Assembly: GCA_051025295.1 (NCBI GenBank)
Contig: JBMGJV010000001.1
Origin: KBS-83 sp051025295
GTDB taxonomy: Bacteria; Acidobacteriota; Terriglobia; Terriglobales; Acidobacteriaceae
Strand: one strand, 5' to 3'
DNA length: 64,000 bases
Of the stretch, positions 26,003-34,586 are shown piece by piece. The translations under genes and the position numbers were made by a program. Each line of letters starts with the position of its first letter. The first letter of the stretch is position 1. The notes under the pieces were generated by a model that saw nothing but the letters and a program-made list of their open reading frames with translations, had not been told where the DNA came from and searched no databases.

Positions 26003-26244
26003 GGGGCGACTCGTTTTCTGTCCAGGCGAGGCGAGGCCGGGGCGTCAGGTTGTGACTTGATGAGAGGGAGCGAGGGCGCGGCGGAGCAGTGGCGGCGGGA
26101 GCCGCTAAAGGAGAGTGCCCGGGAAGTGGATGAGGCGCAACATCGCTGGTTATTAGACTACCGCTCCCGGCCGCCTGATGCATCTACTTCGTGGGTTCCC
26201 GCCCGGCGCGGGAGTTACCGTGGGAACGGAGGCGGCGCCGCACG

Positions 26245-28131
26245 ATGACAGAGCTGACGCCCTGGGCTGAGTTGTGCGAGCGGCTCGCGGGCACGACGAA
26301 GAAACTCGACAAGCGCGCTTGGATGGCTGACTACCTGCGCGAGCTGCCGGTCGACGCGGCAGCGCAGTCCGCTCTGTGGCTGGCCGGTGAGATCTTTCCC
26401 GAGGCGGATGGACGGCAGTTGAGTGTGGGCGGCGCCAGCCTTTGGGGTCTCGTGAAGGAACTGTCGCATGCCACCGATGAGGCCATGCAGACCGCCTTTC
26501 GCCGCCACGGGGACATGGGTGCCGGTGCGTACGACCTCCTCTCGGCCGGTGAGCCGCGGCCCGCAACGCTCACGATCGAGGGAACAGCCGACGCCTTTGC
26601 ACAGCTCGCTGCGGCGCGCGGTGGAGCGCAGAGCACGGCGCGACGACAGGCCCTGCTGCGGGAGTTGTTGAGCCAGGCCACCCCGCTCGAAGCCAAGTAC
26701 CTGATTAAGCTGATGCTGGGCGACATGCGCATCGGCGTAAAGGCCGCGCAGGTGGAGGAGGCCATCGCGGTGGCGACCGAGCGGCCGCTGGCCGACGTTC
26801 GCCATGCCGTGATGCTGGTCGGCGACCTGGCAGAGGTGCTGCGGCTGGCCGAGGCCGACCGCCTGCGCGAGGCCAGGATGCGGCTGTTTCACCCGCTCGG
26901 CTTCATGCTCGCGAGCCCGGTCGCGAGCATAGCGGAGGCGATCGAGCGCTTCGCCGAGGAGATTCGACAAGAGGGCATTGCCCCAATGGAGGCCCCTCTC
27001 GCGCAGGCAACTGTACCCGAAGCGCCGATCCTGAAGCAGGCGCATGTCCAGGACAAGTACGACGGCATCCGCTGCCAACTGCACTGCGGTGATCCGGAGC
27101 AGCCGGGCCGCGTCGCGCTCTTCTCGCGCACACGTGAGGACATGACCCACAGCTTCCCTGAGCTGGTCGAAGCATTCGCCACTGTGACGGAGACGTTGAT
27201 CCTGGATGGCGAGATTCTCGCCTGGAACCCGGGGGCCTCACTCGAGGACGGCAGCGAGGCTCGCGGACGAGCGCTGCCCTTTGCGTCGTTGCAGAACCGC
27301 ATCGGCCGCAAGCGCGTCACGGCGGCGATGCGCGAGCAGACCCCGGTCGTCTTCATGGCGTTCGATCTGCTTTACCAGCAGGATGCGCTCGTGCTTGATG
27401 AGTCGCTGACCGATCGGCGCGCACGGCTCGAAGCCATAGCGTCGCGCTGGACCCCGGCGACGAGCGTCAGCAGTGCGCCCCAGACGACGCCGGTCGTCTC
27501 TGCACAAGCGGGGCTGTTCGCAGAACTAAGTGCCACTCCCAAGCCATGCACCAACGGCTTCGCGCGGCTGGTGCTCGCGCCGGTCGCGCACCTCGCCAGC
27601 GCCGAGCAACTGGAGCAGGCCTACGCGGACGCGCGTGCACGCGGCAATGAAGGCGTGATGCTGAAGGCTGCCGCGAGCGCGTATCAGCCGGGACGCCGCG
27701 GGCTGGCGTGGTTGAAGCTGAAGCGCGAGCTCGCCACCCTTGATGTGGTCGTCACGGGTGCCGAGTACGGCAATGGCCGCCGCGCGGGCACGCTCAGCGA
27801 CTACACGTTTGCGGTGCGCGATGGCGAGACGCTGAAGAATGTCGGGAAGGCGTACTCCGGGCTCACGGACGAAGAGATCGCGCGCCTCTCCGCCTATTTC
27901 ATGAAGCACACGCTCGAAGACTACGGACACTTCCGCACGGTCGAGCCGACGCTCGTGCTCGAGGTTGCGTTCAATAACCTGATGCGCTCCGACCGGCACG
28001 CCAGCGGCTTTGCCATGCGCTTCCCACGCATCCTGCGCATCCGTGATGACAAGCCGGTCAGCGAGATCGATACGCTTCAGCGTGTGGAAGAAATCTACAA
28101 CGGACAACCCGATCGACCTGCCGAGCGCTGA
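26245..28131 (+). CDS. ATP-dependent DNA ligase (LigB/LigC-like)
   Basis: A 628-residue ligase that seals DNA nicks using ATP. An N-terminal DNA-binding helical domain (about 1-200) precedes the adenylation domain with the nucleotidyl-accepting Lys271 in VQDKYDGIRCQLH. Further motifs are LFSRTREDMTHSFPEL, LILDGEIL, FMAFDLLY, EGVMLK and AWLKLKR. The C-terminal OB fold ends with MRFPRILRIRDDKP. An insert near residue 430 contains QAGLF, similar to beta-clamp-binding pentapeptides. The ATG at 26245 follows GGAGGCGG. The usual partners of repair ligases are absent. The housekeeping NAD ligase should lie elsewhere. Confidence 0.93.
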   Translation: MTELTPWAELCERLAGTTKKLDKRAWMADYLRELPVDAAAQSALWLAGEIFPEADGRQLSVGGASLWGLVKELSHATDEAMQTAFRRHGDMGAGAYDLLSAGEPRPATLTIEGTADAFAQLAAARGGAQSTARRQALLRELLSQATPLEAKYLIKLMLGDMRIGVKAAQVEEAIAVATERPLADVRHAVMLVGDLAEVLRLAEADRLREARMRLFHPLGFMLASPVASIAEAIERFAEEIRQEGIAPMEAPLAQATVPEAPILKQAHVQDKYDGIRCQLHCGDPEQPGRVALFSRTREDMTHSFPELVEAFATVTETLILDGEILAWNPGASLEDGSEARGRALPFASLQNRIGRKRVTAAMREQTPVVFMAFDLLYQQDALVLDESLTDRRARLEAIASRWTPATSVSSAPQTTPVVSAQAGLFAELSATPKPCTNGFARLVLAPVAHLASAEQLEQAYADARARGNEGVMLKAAASAYQPGRRGLAWLKLKRELATLDVVVTGAEYGNGRRAGTLSDYTFAVRDGETLKNVGKAYSGLTDEEIARLSAYFMKHTLEDYGHFRTVEPTLVLEVAFNNLMRSDRHASGFAMRFPRILRIRDDKPVSEIDTLQRVEEIYNGQPDRPAER

Positions 28132-28344
28132 TCGGGCTTGCGCCCGCTCTGCTAGCACTTGGGCCACTTCCCCTGCATGCCCCTTCAGGAGCCCGGCGTC
28201 CTGCTGTCGCGCGAGGATGTGCAGCGGCGCTGATTGAGTGGCTCGGCCGCGACCTGCCGAGCGATCTCGTTTCCGAAGCAGCGGCAGCAGCCGCAGCCAA
28301 GCCTGTGCTCCTGCAGGCGGAGTAGTTTAGTGGCCGTGTAAACA

Positions 28345-28379
28345 GCGGCCGACAGCACCATAAATGTGTTGTCGGCCGC
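28345..28379. repeat. Strong GC-rich hairpin without T-tract
   Basis: GCGGCCGACAGCAC pairs with GTGTTGTCGGCCGC over 14 positions with one G-T wobble, around the 7-base loop CATAAAT. Neither strand has a following T-run, so it is not a standard terminator. It may protect the ligase mRNA 3' end or belong to a small structured RNA. Confidence 0.5.
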
Positions 28380-28426
28380 GTCAGCCATGTGCCATATTGC
28401 TAGTCAGCACCCCGGCCTTCAGATAG

Positions 28427-28489
28427 CTGACTTATCGAGATATAGTTCGAGTCCTTACCGATTTGAACTGCAGGATCTCGATAACTCAG
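28427..28489. repeat. Long imperfect palindrome in AT-richer DNA
   Basis: The 15-base arms CTGACTTATCGAGAT (28427-28441) and ATCTCGATAACTCAG (28475-28489) are reverse complements except at one base. A second pair, AGTTC (28444-28448) and GAACT (28465-28469), nests inside. The structure would be a hairpin with a 16-base loop. It may be an operator, a small RNA or a miniature element. Confidence 0.5.
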
Positions 28490-28716
28490 AGTTACACCTG
28501 CATCGATGACGTGTCCTCGTTGTCACGCGAATGCGGAGCTGGGCACGCGCCTGTAGCTGGCAAGCAGAACCGCTGCATCCAGACGGGTCATTGCTTTTGA
28601 GCTCTTTTGGCTCCTCCTGTTCGCGGACTCGATGTCAGCAATCACGCTGCGACCGCCGAAATGATTGCTGGGCTGAGCCCCGGCGCACCCTCCGCACAGA
28701 AAAGACGTGGGTTATC

Positions 28717-29451
28717 GTGAAGAGCCTCTCTACCGCAGCATGGATCGTTCTCCTGTTCAGCACAGCAGCGTTTGCCCAGATACCCTCGAACGCTATCTCC
28801 TCCGGCAATCTGGATGGCGCCAGTAACTGGATCTGGGAGCACGATAACGGGACCCCCGGCACGTCCGTTGGTTCCTTCAACTATCCGATCACCAAGCCGT
28901 CGCTCGACGGACAGGCTGCGGAGTTCTCCGTCTCCTACTGGAACTACGGTGGCGAGAGATATCACCTTCTATTCGGCTATGACACGAATGCTACATACTT
29001 CGTGTACGACACCTATGTCTATCTCACCGACCCCGCGCAGGTGCAGAACCTGGAGTTAGACACAAACCAGGTGCTGTCGAATGGCGAGACCATCATCACC
29101 GCGACCCAGTGCTCCAGCATCTCGGGCACATGGGAGTACGCCTACGTCTCCGGCACCCAACCGCACTGGCATGCTTCCAACATCGCGTGCAATCCGCAGA
29201 ACTGGGCGGCAAACAAGTGGCACCACATCCAGATCCAATGTCATCGGACCAATACAGACGTGGTGGTGCATGACTGGGTGAAGCTCGACAACAGTGCACA
29301 GAAACCCTTCAAGAACGCTGTCGGCGCTTCGGGCCTGTTCCTCGGCTGGGGCATCGGCGACCTGGTGTTGAACTTCCAGGTGGACGGCGCCAGCGCGAAC
29401 AACGGCAACATCGTCGGCTACTTCGACGAGATGCAGATCTACCGCTGGTAG
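28717..29451 (+). CDS. Exported hypothetical protein (lectin/LamG-like style)
   Basis: A 244-residue protein starting at GTG, read MKSLSTAAWIVLLFSTAAFAQ, a good signal peptide; no ATG start gives one. The mature part begins IPSNAISSGNLDGASNWIWEHD and is beta-rich, with aromatic and Asn/Gly-rich strands (SVSYWNYGGERYHLLFGYD, WHHIQIQCHRTNTDVVVHDW, GYFDEMQIYRW). The pattern NKWHHIQ near the end recalls concanavalin/LamG-fold carbohydrate-binding proteins. There is no catalytic motif. The Shine-Dalgarno is weak (AGAAAAGA). It could bind a polysaccharide; this is inference. Confidence 0.75.
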   Translation: MKSLSTAAWIVLLFSTAAFAQIPSNAISSGNLDGASNWIWEHDNGTPGTSVGSFNYPITKPSLDGQAAEFSVSYWNYGGERYHLLFGYDTNATYFVYDTYVYLTDPAQVQNLELDTNQVLSNGETIITATQCSSISGTWEYAYVSGTQPHWHASNIACNPQNWAANKWHHIQIQCHRTNTDVVVHDWVKLDNSAQKPFKNAVGASGLFLGWGIGDLVLNFQVDGASANNGNIVGYFDEMQIYRW

Positions 29452-29487
29452 CCTGCGGCTCCGTGCGGCTGGCGCGCTGACTCAGCG

Positions 29488-31341
29488 CTATGCGGAGAAC
29501 GCCGGCGGCCGCTGATCAGCGACGTGGAAGCTGCGTTCAAGTGCCACACCGACGCGGCCCAGCAGTCCTTCGTCAAACAGCCGACCGATCAGCGTGACGC
29601 CAAAAGGCACGCGCCGCGGCGGATGAAACTGCGGCGGCGGCTGCTTCGGATCCGGCGCCCAGTCGCTGCGGGCGGCGCTGACCTCGACGAAGCCGGCGCG
29701 CAGCGTCAGCGACGGGTGGCCGGTGAAGTTGGTCAACGTCAGCATCTCGTCGCGCAACGACGGCACCAGCAGCAGGTCAACATGCGCGAAGACCTCGGCC
29801 ATCTTCTGCGCAACTTTGCGGCGGAGCCGGTCCGCCTGCACGTAATCGACCGCGGACAGAAAGCGCGATTGCCGGAAGGTGTTCGGCCAGGCGTCGTTCA
29901 CTTGTGCCTTCAGATCGTTGATCTGGTGATCGAGCGTGATCTCCTCGAACGCCGCCGCAGCCTCGGCGAAGAGGATAAGCTGCAGCGAATCGTAGGGCCA
30001 GTCCGGCAGAGAGACAGGCACGGCCTCCATTCCGAGCGCCCGGCACGCTTCGAGCGCAACGCGGTCCACGTCGGTCGAGGGCGGCTGGGCCAGCCACGCC
30101 GGAACGTAACCGACGCGAAGACCTTTTACCGGAAGCGCACCGTTGTAGTCCAGGTGGCTGGGCACGGACGCAACATCGCCCGGGTCAGGGCCGCTGATCG
30201 CGCGCAGTACGAGCATCGTGTCCTCGACCGTGCGGGCCATTGGACCCAGCTTGTCGAGCGACCAGCAGAGCGTCATAGCACCCGTACGCGGCACGCGGCC
30301 ATAGGTGGGGCGCAGACCTGTGACACCGCAGCGCATCGACGGGCTCACGATGGAACCGCCCGTCTCGCTGCCGATGGCGAAGCCCACCAGTCCCGAGGCC
30401 GTCGCGGCACCGGGCCCGGCACTCGAGCCGGAGGCGCCTTCTTCGATCAGCCACGGGTTCATCGTCTGGCCGCCAAACCAGATGTCGTTCAGTGCCAGCG
30501 CACCCAGGCTGAGCTTGGCGACCAGCACTGCTCCGGCTGCGTTCAGACGATCGACCACGGTTGCGTTGTCCTTTGGTACGCGACTGCGGAAGGGCTCCGC
30601 GCCGTAAGTCGTGGCAATCCCGGCAGTGTCGAGCAGGTCCTTGGCGCCCCACGGAATCCCGTGCAGCGGGCCACGATAGCGGCCGGCGGCGATCTCGCGA
30701 TCCGCCGTGCGTGCCTGCTCCAGCGCATGCTCGCGCGTCAGCGTAATCACGCAACGCAGCGTCGGGTTGTAGCGCTCCAGCCGGTCCAGATAGATCGTCG
30801 TCAGCCGCTCTGAGGTGATCTGCCGCGCGTGAATCCAGCGGCTGAGCTGCGTCACGCTGGCGAAGGCGATGTCCTCATCCTTCGCTGGAAGCGGCAGGAA
30901 GGGCGTTGCTGCAGGAACGAAGTGGTCGCGTGTCGGCGGTGCAGCGATGCCGGGCAGCATGGGATTCCACACCGTCGCGGGCGCCAGTGTCGGCTCGAGC
31001 GTGACCCGGCGCGGGCCGGTGCGCCGTTCTAGCAGCGGCGCCATCGCGCTGCGCCAGCTCGCGGCCGCCTGCTTCTCCTCGGTCTCCGTCATGCTGACCT
31101 GCGCCAGCTTCTTGGCCTCGGTGAAGGTGACGGCCGACACCTCGGGTCCCACCGGCGGCGCACCATTGAACGTGGGCGGCGCGCCCGCCGTGCTGGAGGG
31201 GGCAGGCGATTGCGGCGAAGCGCCACTGCCCGGCTGCGGCGACTCTCCCGCGCGGTGGCAACCGACGGCTGCGGCCGCAAGGCCCAGTGTGCCGTGCTTC
31301 AGAAAGGAGCGGCGGGAGCGAAGAAGCTTCTCAAACAACAT
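29488..31341 (-). CDS. Tat-exported amidase (amidase-signature family)
   Basis: A 617-residue enzyme of the amidase-signature family, which hydrolyses amides with a Ser-cisSer-Lys triad. The Tat signal SRRSFLKHG is at about 9-17. A Pro/Ser-rich linker follows. The core contains the Lys in GIPWGAKDLLD, the Gly/Ser signature EEGASGSSAGPGAA and GSETGGSIVSPS. The C-terminal SLTLRAGFVE and PFGVTLIGRLFDEG blocks are family-typical. The ATG at 31341 places the Tat motif correctly. It is not GatA, since it is exported and stands alone; substrate unknown. Confidence 0.9.
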   Translation of the reverse strand: MLFEKLLRSRRSFLKHGTLGLAAAAVGCHRAGESPQPGSGASPQSPAPSSTAGAPPTFNGAPPVGPEVSAVTFTEAKKLAQVSMTETEEKQAAASWRSAMAPLLERRTGPRRVTLEPTLAPATVWNPMLPGIAAPPTRDHFVPAATPFLPLPAKDEDIAFASVTQLSRWIHARQITSERLTTIYLDRLERYNPTLRCVITLTREHALEQARTADREIAAGRYRGPLHGIPWGAKDLLDTAGIATTYGAEPFRSRVPKDNATVVDRLNAAGAVLVAKLSLGALALNDIWFGGQTMNPWLIEEGASGSSAGPGAATASGLVGFAIGSETGGSIVSPSMRCGVTGLRPTYGRVPRTGAMTLCWSLDKLGPMARTVEDTMLVLRAISGPDPGDVASVPSHLDYNGALPVKGLRVGYVPAWLAQPPSTDVDRVALEACRALGMEAVPVSLPDWPYDSLQLILFAEAAAAFEEITLDHQINDLKAQVNDAWPNTFRQSRFLSAVDYVQADRLRRKVAQKMAEVFAHVDLLLVPSLRDEMLTLTNFTGHPSLTLRAGFVEVSAARSDWAPDPKQPPPQFHPPRRVPFGVTLIGRLFDEGLLGRVGVALERSFHVADQRPPAFSA

Positions 31342-31474
31342 GGTTGGTCGGATTGTACGGGGCGCGGAGCGTGCGTTATGGAGTGAAAGCATCAGCGGTC
31401 CTCCGCGCTGGCCCGAAGCGGGCAGCAGCGTGCCATCTGGAAGACGGACCTACGCTCAGCCTTGTATTCAGAAA

Positions 31475-32134
31475 TCAGATCAGCAGTTCGACCCCACCAG
31501 CGACGACGCGCACCCGCACGTGTTCGAGCGAGTCAATTTGCCAGTCGGCGGCGAGCAGCTCTTCGCGCGCATGCGAGTTAGTCACCGCGAGCACACGGCA
31601 GCCGGCGGCCTTGCCCGACGCAACGCCCGCGGGCGAGTCTTCAATGACCACGCAGTCGGCCGGCGCGCAGCCAAGCAGGCGGGCGCCAGCGAGGTAGGGC
31701 TCGGGATGCGGCTTGCCATGCTCGACAGTCTCGGACGTCACCAGCGCCGCGGGAGTCGGCAGACCGGCCTCGCGCATGCGGCCTTTGAGCAGGGGCGCAG
31801 TGGCGGAGGTGACAATCGTCCAGCGCTCTGTCGGCAGCGAGGCGAGCAGCGCCGCGACACCGGGATAGACCCGCAGCCCGCTGTAATCCTCGGCGTCGAA
31901 GTCTTCCAGCCGGCGCAGCTCGGGCACCGGATCAAGGTCGGGGCGCAGCGCGCGCAACGTGTCGACCGCGCGGCGGCCGTGCGTCGACTGCACGGAGAAG
32001 CTGCCCTCCATGCCATGGTGGCGCGCCCACTGGAGCCAGCAGCGCTCATCCGCGCCAGTCGAGCTGATGAGCACGCCATCCATATCGAACAACACGCCGC
32101 AGGCCGGGATCACGAGAGGAGTCATCGTGCCCAT
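31475..32134 (-). CDS. HAD-superfamily sugar phosphatase/phosphoglucomutase-like
   Basis: About 219 residues. Motif I is VLFDMDGVLISS, with nucleophile and acid Asp. The helical cap domain reads GRRAVDTLRALRP. Motif II is TSATAP, motif III is the Lys in EHGKPHPEPY and motif IV is VVIEDSPAGVASG. This is the beta-phosphoglucomutase/2-deoxyglucose-6-phosphatase subgroup, so a small sugar phosphate is the likely substrate. The start may also be the ATG at 32125 or 32161; none has a clear Shine-Dalgarno. Confidence 0.88.
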   Translation of the reverse strand: MGTMTPLVIPACGVLFDMDGVLISSTGADERCWLQWARHHGMEGSFSVQSTHGRRAVDTLRALRPDLDPVPELRRLEDFDAEDYSGLRVYPGVAALLASLPTERWTIVTSATAPLLKGRMREAGLPTPAALVTSETVEHGKPHPEPYLAGARLLGCAPADCVVIEDSPAGVASGKAAGCRVLAVTNSHAREELLAADWQIDSLEHVRVRVVAGGVELLI

Positions 32135-32236
32135 GATGGCATGCGCCGCCGGATCGTTCATTGTTGCTGGCTTCAGTGGCGGGCACGACCTGCTCAGTCG
32201 TTAAGCGGACGGACTGAGTTGCTGGGCGGGACTCGA

Positions 32237-33016
32237 TCAGTTGCTCGGCGGCTCCACACTGCGCTGGTCGACTACGGTGTAACCCGCCGGCACCTTGAAG
32301 ATGGCCGCAGGCGGTTCGGACGTGTCGATCTCGGTCACCGTGAACTCCTGCTTGCCGGTCTGCGCCGTCTCAAGGCTCGAGCGCAGGCTGATGCCGAGTT
32401 GCTCCGAGTACCAGAACTCGCGGGTCGAGACCATGGGCTGATCGTTGCCCGCCACCCATGGGTTCACGGTCAGCGAATGGCGGTAGCCCACCGTATCGAT
32501 GCCATCGACCGAGCTGTGGCCCAGCGACTCGCTGGTTTGAAAACCAGTGCCATTGGGCAGCGGGCCAGAGCCACCCGAGATCATGGGCTGGTATTTGGTC
32601 ATCGTCGAGCCGGTGTAGGTGATCAGGTGGCAGCGCTTCTCGGCGACCTCGCAGTTGTAGAGCGTGTGCGCACTCGGGTCCGACACCTGGATCAGGTTCA
32701 TCGTGGACGGGATCTTGCCATTCTTTGGAACGAGGATCCAGCGCTCCTGATGGATGCGACCTGCGGAGTCGCGCATGATATGTCGGCGGTTCTGAAGTGT
32801 GTACGTGCCGCCGTTCGCGAGCGGACGGCTCCACTCCGTCTCGAGTGTGAGCGAGAACGGCGCGTGCAGCAGGGGCGGGATGAAGATGCTCTCGAGCACC
32901 TCCCGCGTGCCGCCGTCCTGGGCGTACATCGTCGGCGCCTGCGCCTGCGCGCCAGCAGCCAAAAGAGCAGCACCGAGCAGGCACAGGGTGCGAGAAAAGG
33001 TCCCGGGCAGCGGCAT
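32237..33016 (-). CDS. Exported hypothetical protein
   Basis: A 259-residue protein with a signal peptide (MPLPGTFSRTLCLLGAALLA, then AGAQAQ). The mature domain is beta-rich with repeated strand patterns (YTLQNRRHIMRDSAGRIHQE, LYNCEVAEKRCHLITY, REFWYSEQLGISLRSS) and two cysteines that could pair. This arrangement is common in acidobacterial exported proteins with no known function. The frame is open upstream of 33016 but that part lacks a sensible N-terminus and overlaps the hicB-like remnant. Confidence 0.75.
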   Translation of the reverse strand: MPLPGTFSRTLCLLGAALLAAGAQAQAPTMYAQDGGTREVLESIFIPPLLHAPFSLTLETEWSRPLANGGTYTLQNRRHIMRDSAGRIHQERWILVPKNGKIPSTMNLIQVSDPSAHTLYNCEVAEKRCHLITYTGSTMTKYQPMISGGSGPLPNGTGFQTSESLGHSSVDGIDTVGYRHSLTVNPWVAGNDQPMVSTREFWYSEQLGISLRSSLETAQTGKQEFTVTEIDTSEPPAAIFKVPAGYTVVDQRSVEPPSN

Positions 33017-33080
33017 CACAGGCCTCCGAGTAGCGCACAGGGATGGTACGCGATTCGCGCGATTCGCGTTTTTGAGTTTG

Positions 33081-33212
33081 TTATTTTCGACAACTACAAG
33101 ATCCGGAAGAGAGACGCCGTGACCTTCGCCTAGCAAACCTGTTCCAGCAGCAGCGGTCTTCGCTGAATTCGACCGCGCTTGCGTAGCCGTTGTATTCGAG
33201 TGCGTTACTCAT
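33081..33212 (-). pseudogene. Remnant of a HicB-type antitoxin gene
   Basis: A 43-codon frame starts at ATG 33212 with an intact Shine-Dalgarno (AGGAG, spacing 9). The first 19 residues, MSNALEYNGYASAVEFSED, match the characteristic opening of HicB antitoxins (LEYKGY then VEFS). After that the sequence turns into an Arg/Ser/Cys-rich run with no HicB features and stops. The remaining HicB fold and any hicA toxin gene are missing. I read it as a decayed or truncated antitoxin gene. The match is from memory of the family and should be checked by search. Confidence 0.5.
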
Positions 33213-33283
33213 AGGTGCTTCTCCTGCCTGAGGTGACAGGGTGACGAACCGGTGGAACACTGAAGCAAAGCTTGGAGAGTGAC

Positions 33284-33484
33284 TCAGATTGAGTTCTTGC
33301 CGCAGCCTAAGCATCTCTTACCAAGCTTGCCAGTCCAAACGCGCTTGGTACTGCATCGCTCACACACCAGGTTCAGGTTTCTGCTGGCTCCACAATTTTC
33401 ACAGGCATAAACACGCCTCCCGCCCGCGTCGGTGAAGCGAATGGGAACCGTACAGAGCGGACACTGTCTCTGGTTATGCTTCAT
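33284..33484 (-). CDS. Small four-CXXC zinc-ribbon protein
   Basis: A 66-residue protein with four CXXC knuckles: CPLC, CENC, CERC and CLGC. These form two zinc-ribbon-like units separated by short basic linkers (RRVYA, SRNLNL, KRVWTGKLGK). Such proteins may bind nucleic acid or scaffold other proteins. There is no close Shine-Dalgarno; GGAAAAGG lies about 14 bases upstream of the ATG. Base composition is lower in GC than the neighbours. It is just upstream of the hicB-like remnant on the same strand, so the two may have arrived together. Confidence 0.65.
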   Translation of the reverse strand: MKHNQRQCPLCTVPIRFTDAGGRRVYACENCGASRNLNLVCERCSTKRVWTGKLGKRCLGCGKNSI

Positions 33485-33646
33485 TGCTAAAGTTTGACAC
33501 CTTTTCCAGCGATGCCTAATCTAACCAATACGATGATCCGGGTCGGTTCACCCTTGCGTGCCTGTTGCTGCTGTCCCAGCGGCCGGGCCGGGATGTGCCT
33601 CGCAACGGATCACCACTAGTTCAGCGAATCCGCGACGAAGACCCCG

Positions 33647-33676
33647 ACCCACCCGCAGCAATGCCGGTGGGTTTTT
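33647..33676 (+). terminator. Terminator-like hairpin in the peroxiredoxin leader
   Basis: ACCCACC (33647-33653) pairs with GGTGGGT (33666-33672) around a 12-base loop, followed immediately by a T run. A second T run lies at 33681-33685. It sits 57 bp before the peroxiredoxin start and on its strand, so it is either an attenuator or the end of an unseen short transcript. Confidence 0.5.
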
Positions 33677-33732
33677 CGCGTTTTTGCCCCCAACAAATTC
33701 CATCCAGAGGCATAGGAAAGGTTCCGATCACC

Positions 33733-34449
33733 ATGAGCACTACTGCAGAGACGACCGAGACAGCCCGGCTGCCCCGCCTGGGTGAGACCGCACCCGATTT
33801 CACCGCGAAGACCACGCACGGCGAGGTCCGGCTCAGCGACTACACCGGCAAGGGCAAGTGGGTGCTCCTGTTCTCGCACCCATCCGACTTCACCCCGGTC
33901 TGCACGACCGAGTTCATCGAGTTCGCGCGCCGCTGGCCTGAATTCGAGGCACTGAATACCCAGCTGGTCGGCGTGTCGATCGACTCCATCTACTCGCACA
34001 TCGCGTGGGTGCGTGACATCGAGCAGCACACCGGCCTGGAGGTCAAGTTCCCCGTCGTCGCCGATCTCGACCAGCGCGTCGCCCGCCTCTACGGCATGGT
34101 GCACGAGCCCACAGCCGACACCGCGACCGTGCGTGCGGTCTTCATCATCGACCCCAAGCAGCGCGTGCGCACCGTCCTCTACTACCCCATGCAGCTTGGC
34201 CGCAGCATCGATGAGCTGCTGCGCGTCGTGCAGGGTCTGCAGACCGTGGACGCGAACGGCGTGAGCTGCCCGGCCGACTGGAAGCCAGGCGACCCGGTCA
34301 TCGTGCCCGCGCCCGCGACGCAGGCCGATGCGGCAAAGCGCACCAATGGCGGCGGGGCAGGTCTTGATGTGAAGACTTGGTACCTGTCGAAGAAGGACCT
34401 CGCGCAAAAGCCGAGCGATGTGAAGGCCGAGCCGGGGTCGCGCAACTAA
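33733..34449 (+). CDS. Peroxiredoxin (AhpC/TSA, Prx6-like)
   Basis: A 238-residue thiol peroxidase that reduces hydrogen peroxide and organic peroxides. The peroxidatic Cys57 is in HPSDFTPVCTTEF. A second Cys179 in GVSCPADWKPGD occupies the place of the resolving cysteine in the archaeal-type Prx6 branch. The C-terminal domain (VKTWYLSKKDL) has the length of that branch. The ATG at 33733 is supported by AGGAAAGG upstream. Adjacent strong terminators indicate a single-gene unit with a possibly attenuated leader. Confidence 0.95.
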   Translation: MSTTAETTETARLPRLGETAPDFTAKTTHGEVRLSDYTGKGKWVLLFSHPSDFTPVCTTEFIEFARRWPEFEALNTQLVGVSIDSIYSHIAWVRDIEQHTGLEVKFPVVADLDQRVARLYGMVHEPTADTATVRAVFIIDPKQRVRTVLYYPMQLGRSIDELLRVVQGLQTVDANGVSCPADWKPGDPVIVPAPATQADAAKRTNGGGAGLDVKTWYLSKKDLAQKPSDVKAEPGSRN

Positions 34450-34500
34450 CTGCTGCGCACTGATCAGAACGGCGGCTTGTCGCCGCTGCTACTGTGAATG

Positions 34501-34532
34501 GGGAGTGAGCCGCGCGGCTCACTCCCTGTTTT
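34501..34532 (+). terminator. Rho-independent terminator after the peroxiredoxin
   Basis: An 11-bp perfect stem, GGGAGTGAGCC with GGCTCACTCCC, has a GCGC tetraloop and is followed by TGTTTT. Confidence 0.9.
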
Positions 34533-34586
34533 GCGTTCGCTACACGCCGGAGCCCTGCTTCCCTCCCCCGACCAGGAGCTTTGCCG

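Larger units (their letters stand above)
28132..28716. other. 585-bp gene-free region
   Basis: There is no plausible reading frame between the DNA ligase and the GTG-start exported protein. GC content falls in the stretch 28380-28500. Two strong hairpins (28345-28379 and 28427-28489) stand out. The right end carries the start region of the next gene. Confidence 0.6.

Noticed and set aside
30869..33133. A 754-codon plus-strand frame across the amidase, HAD and exported-protein genes
   Set aside because: It spans three well-supported minus-strand genes and their spacers and has no recognisable domain.
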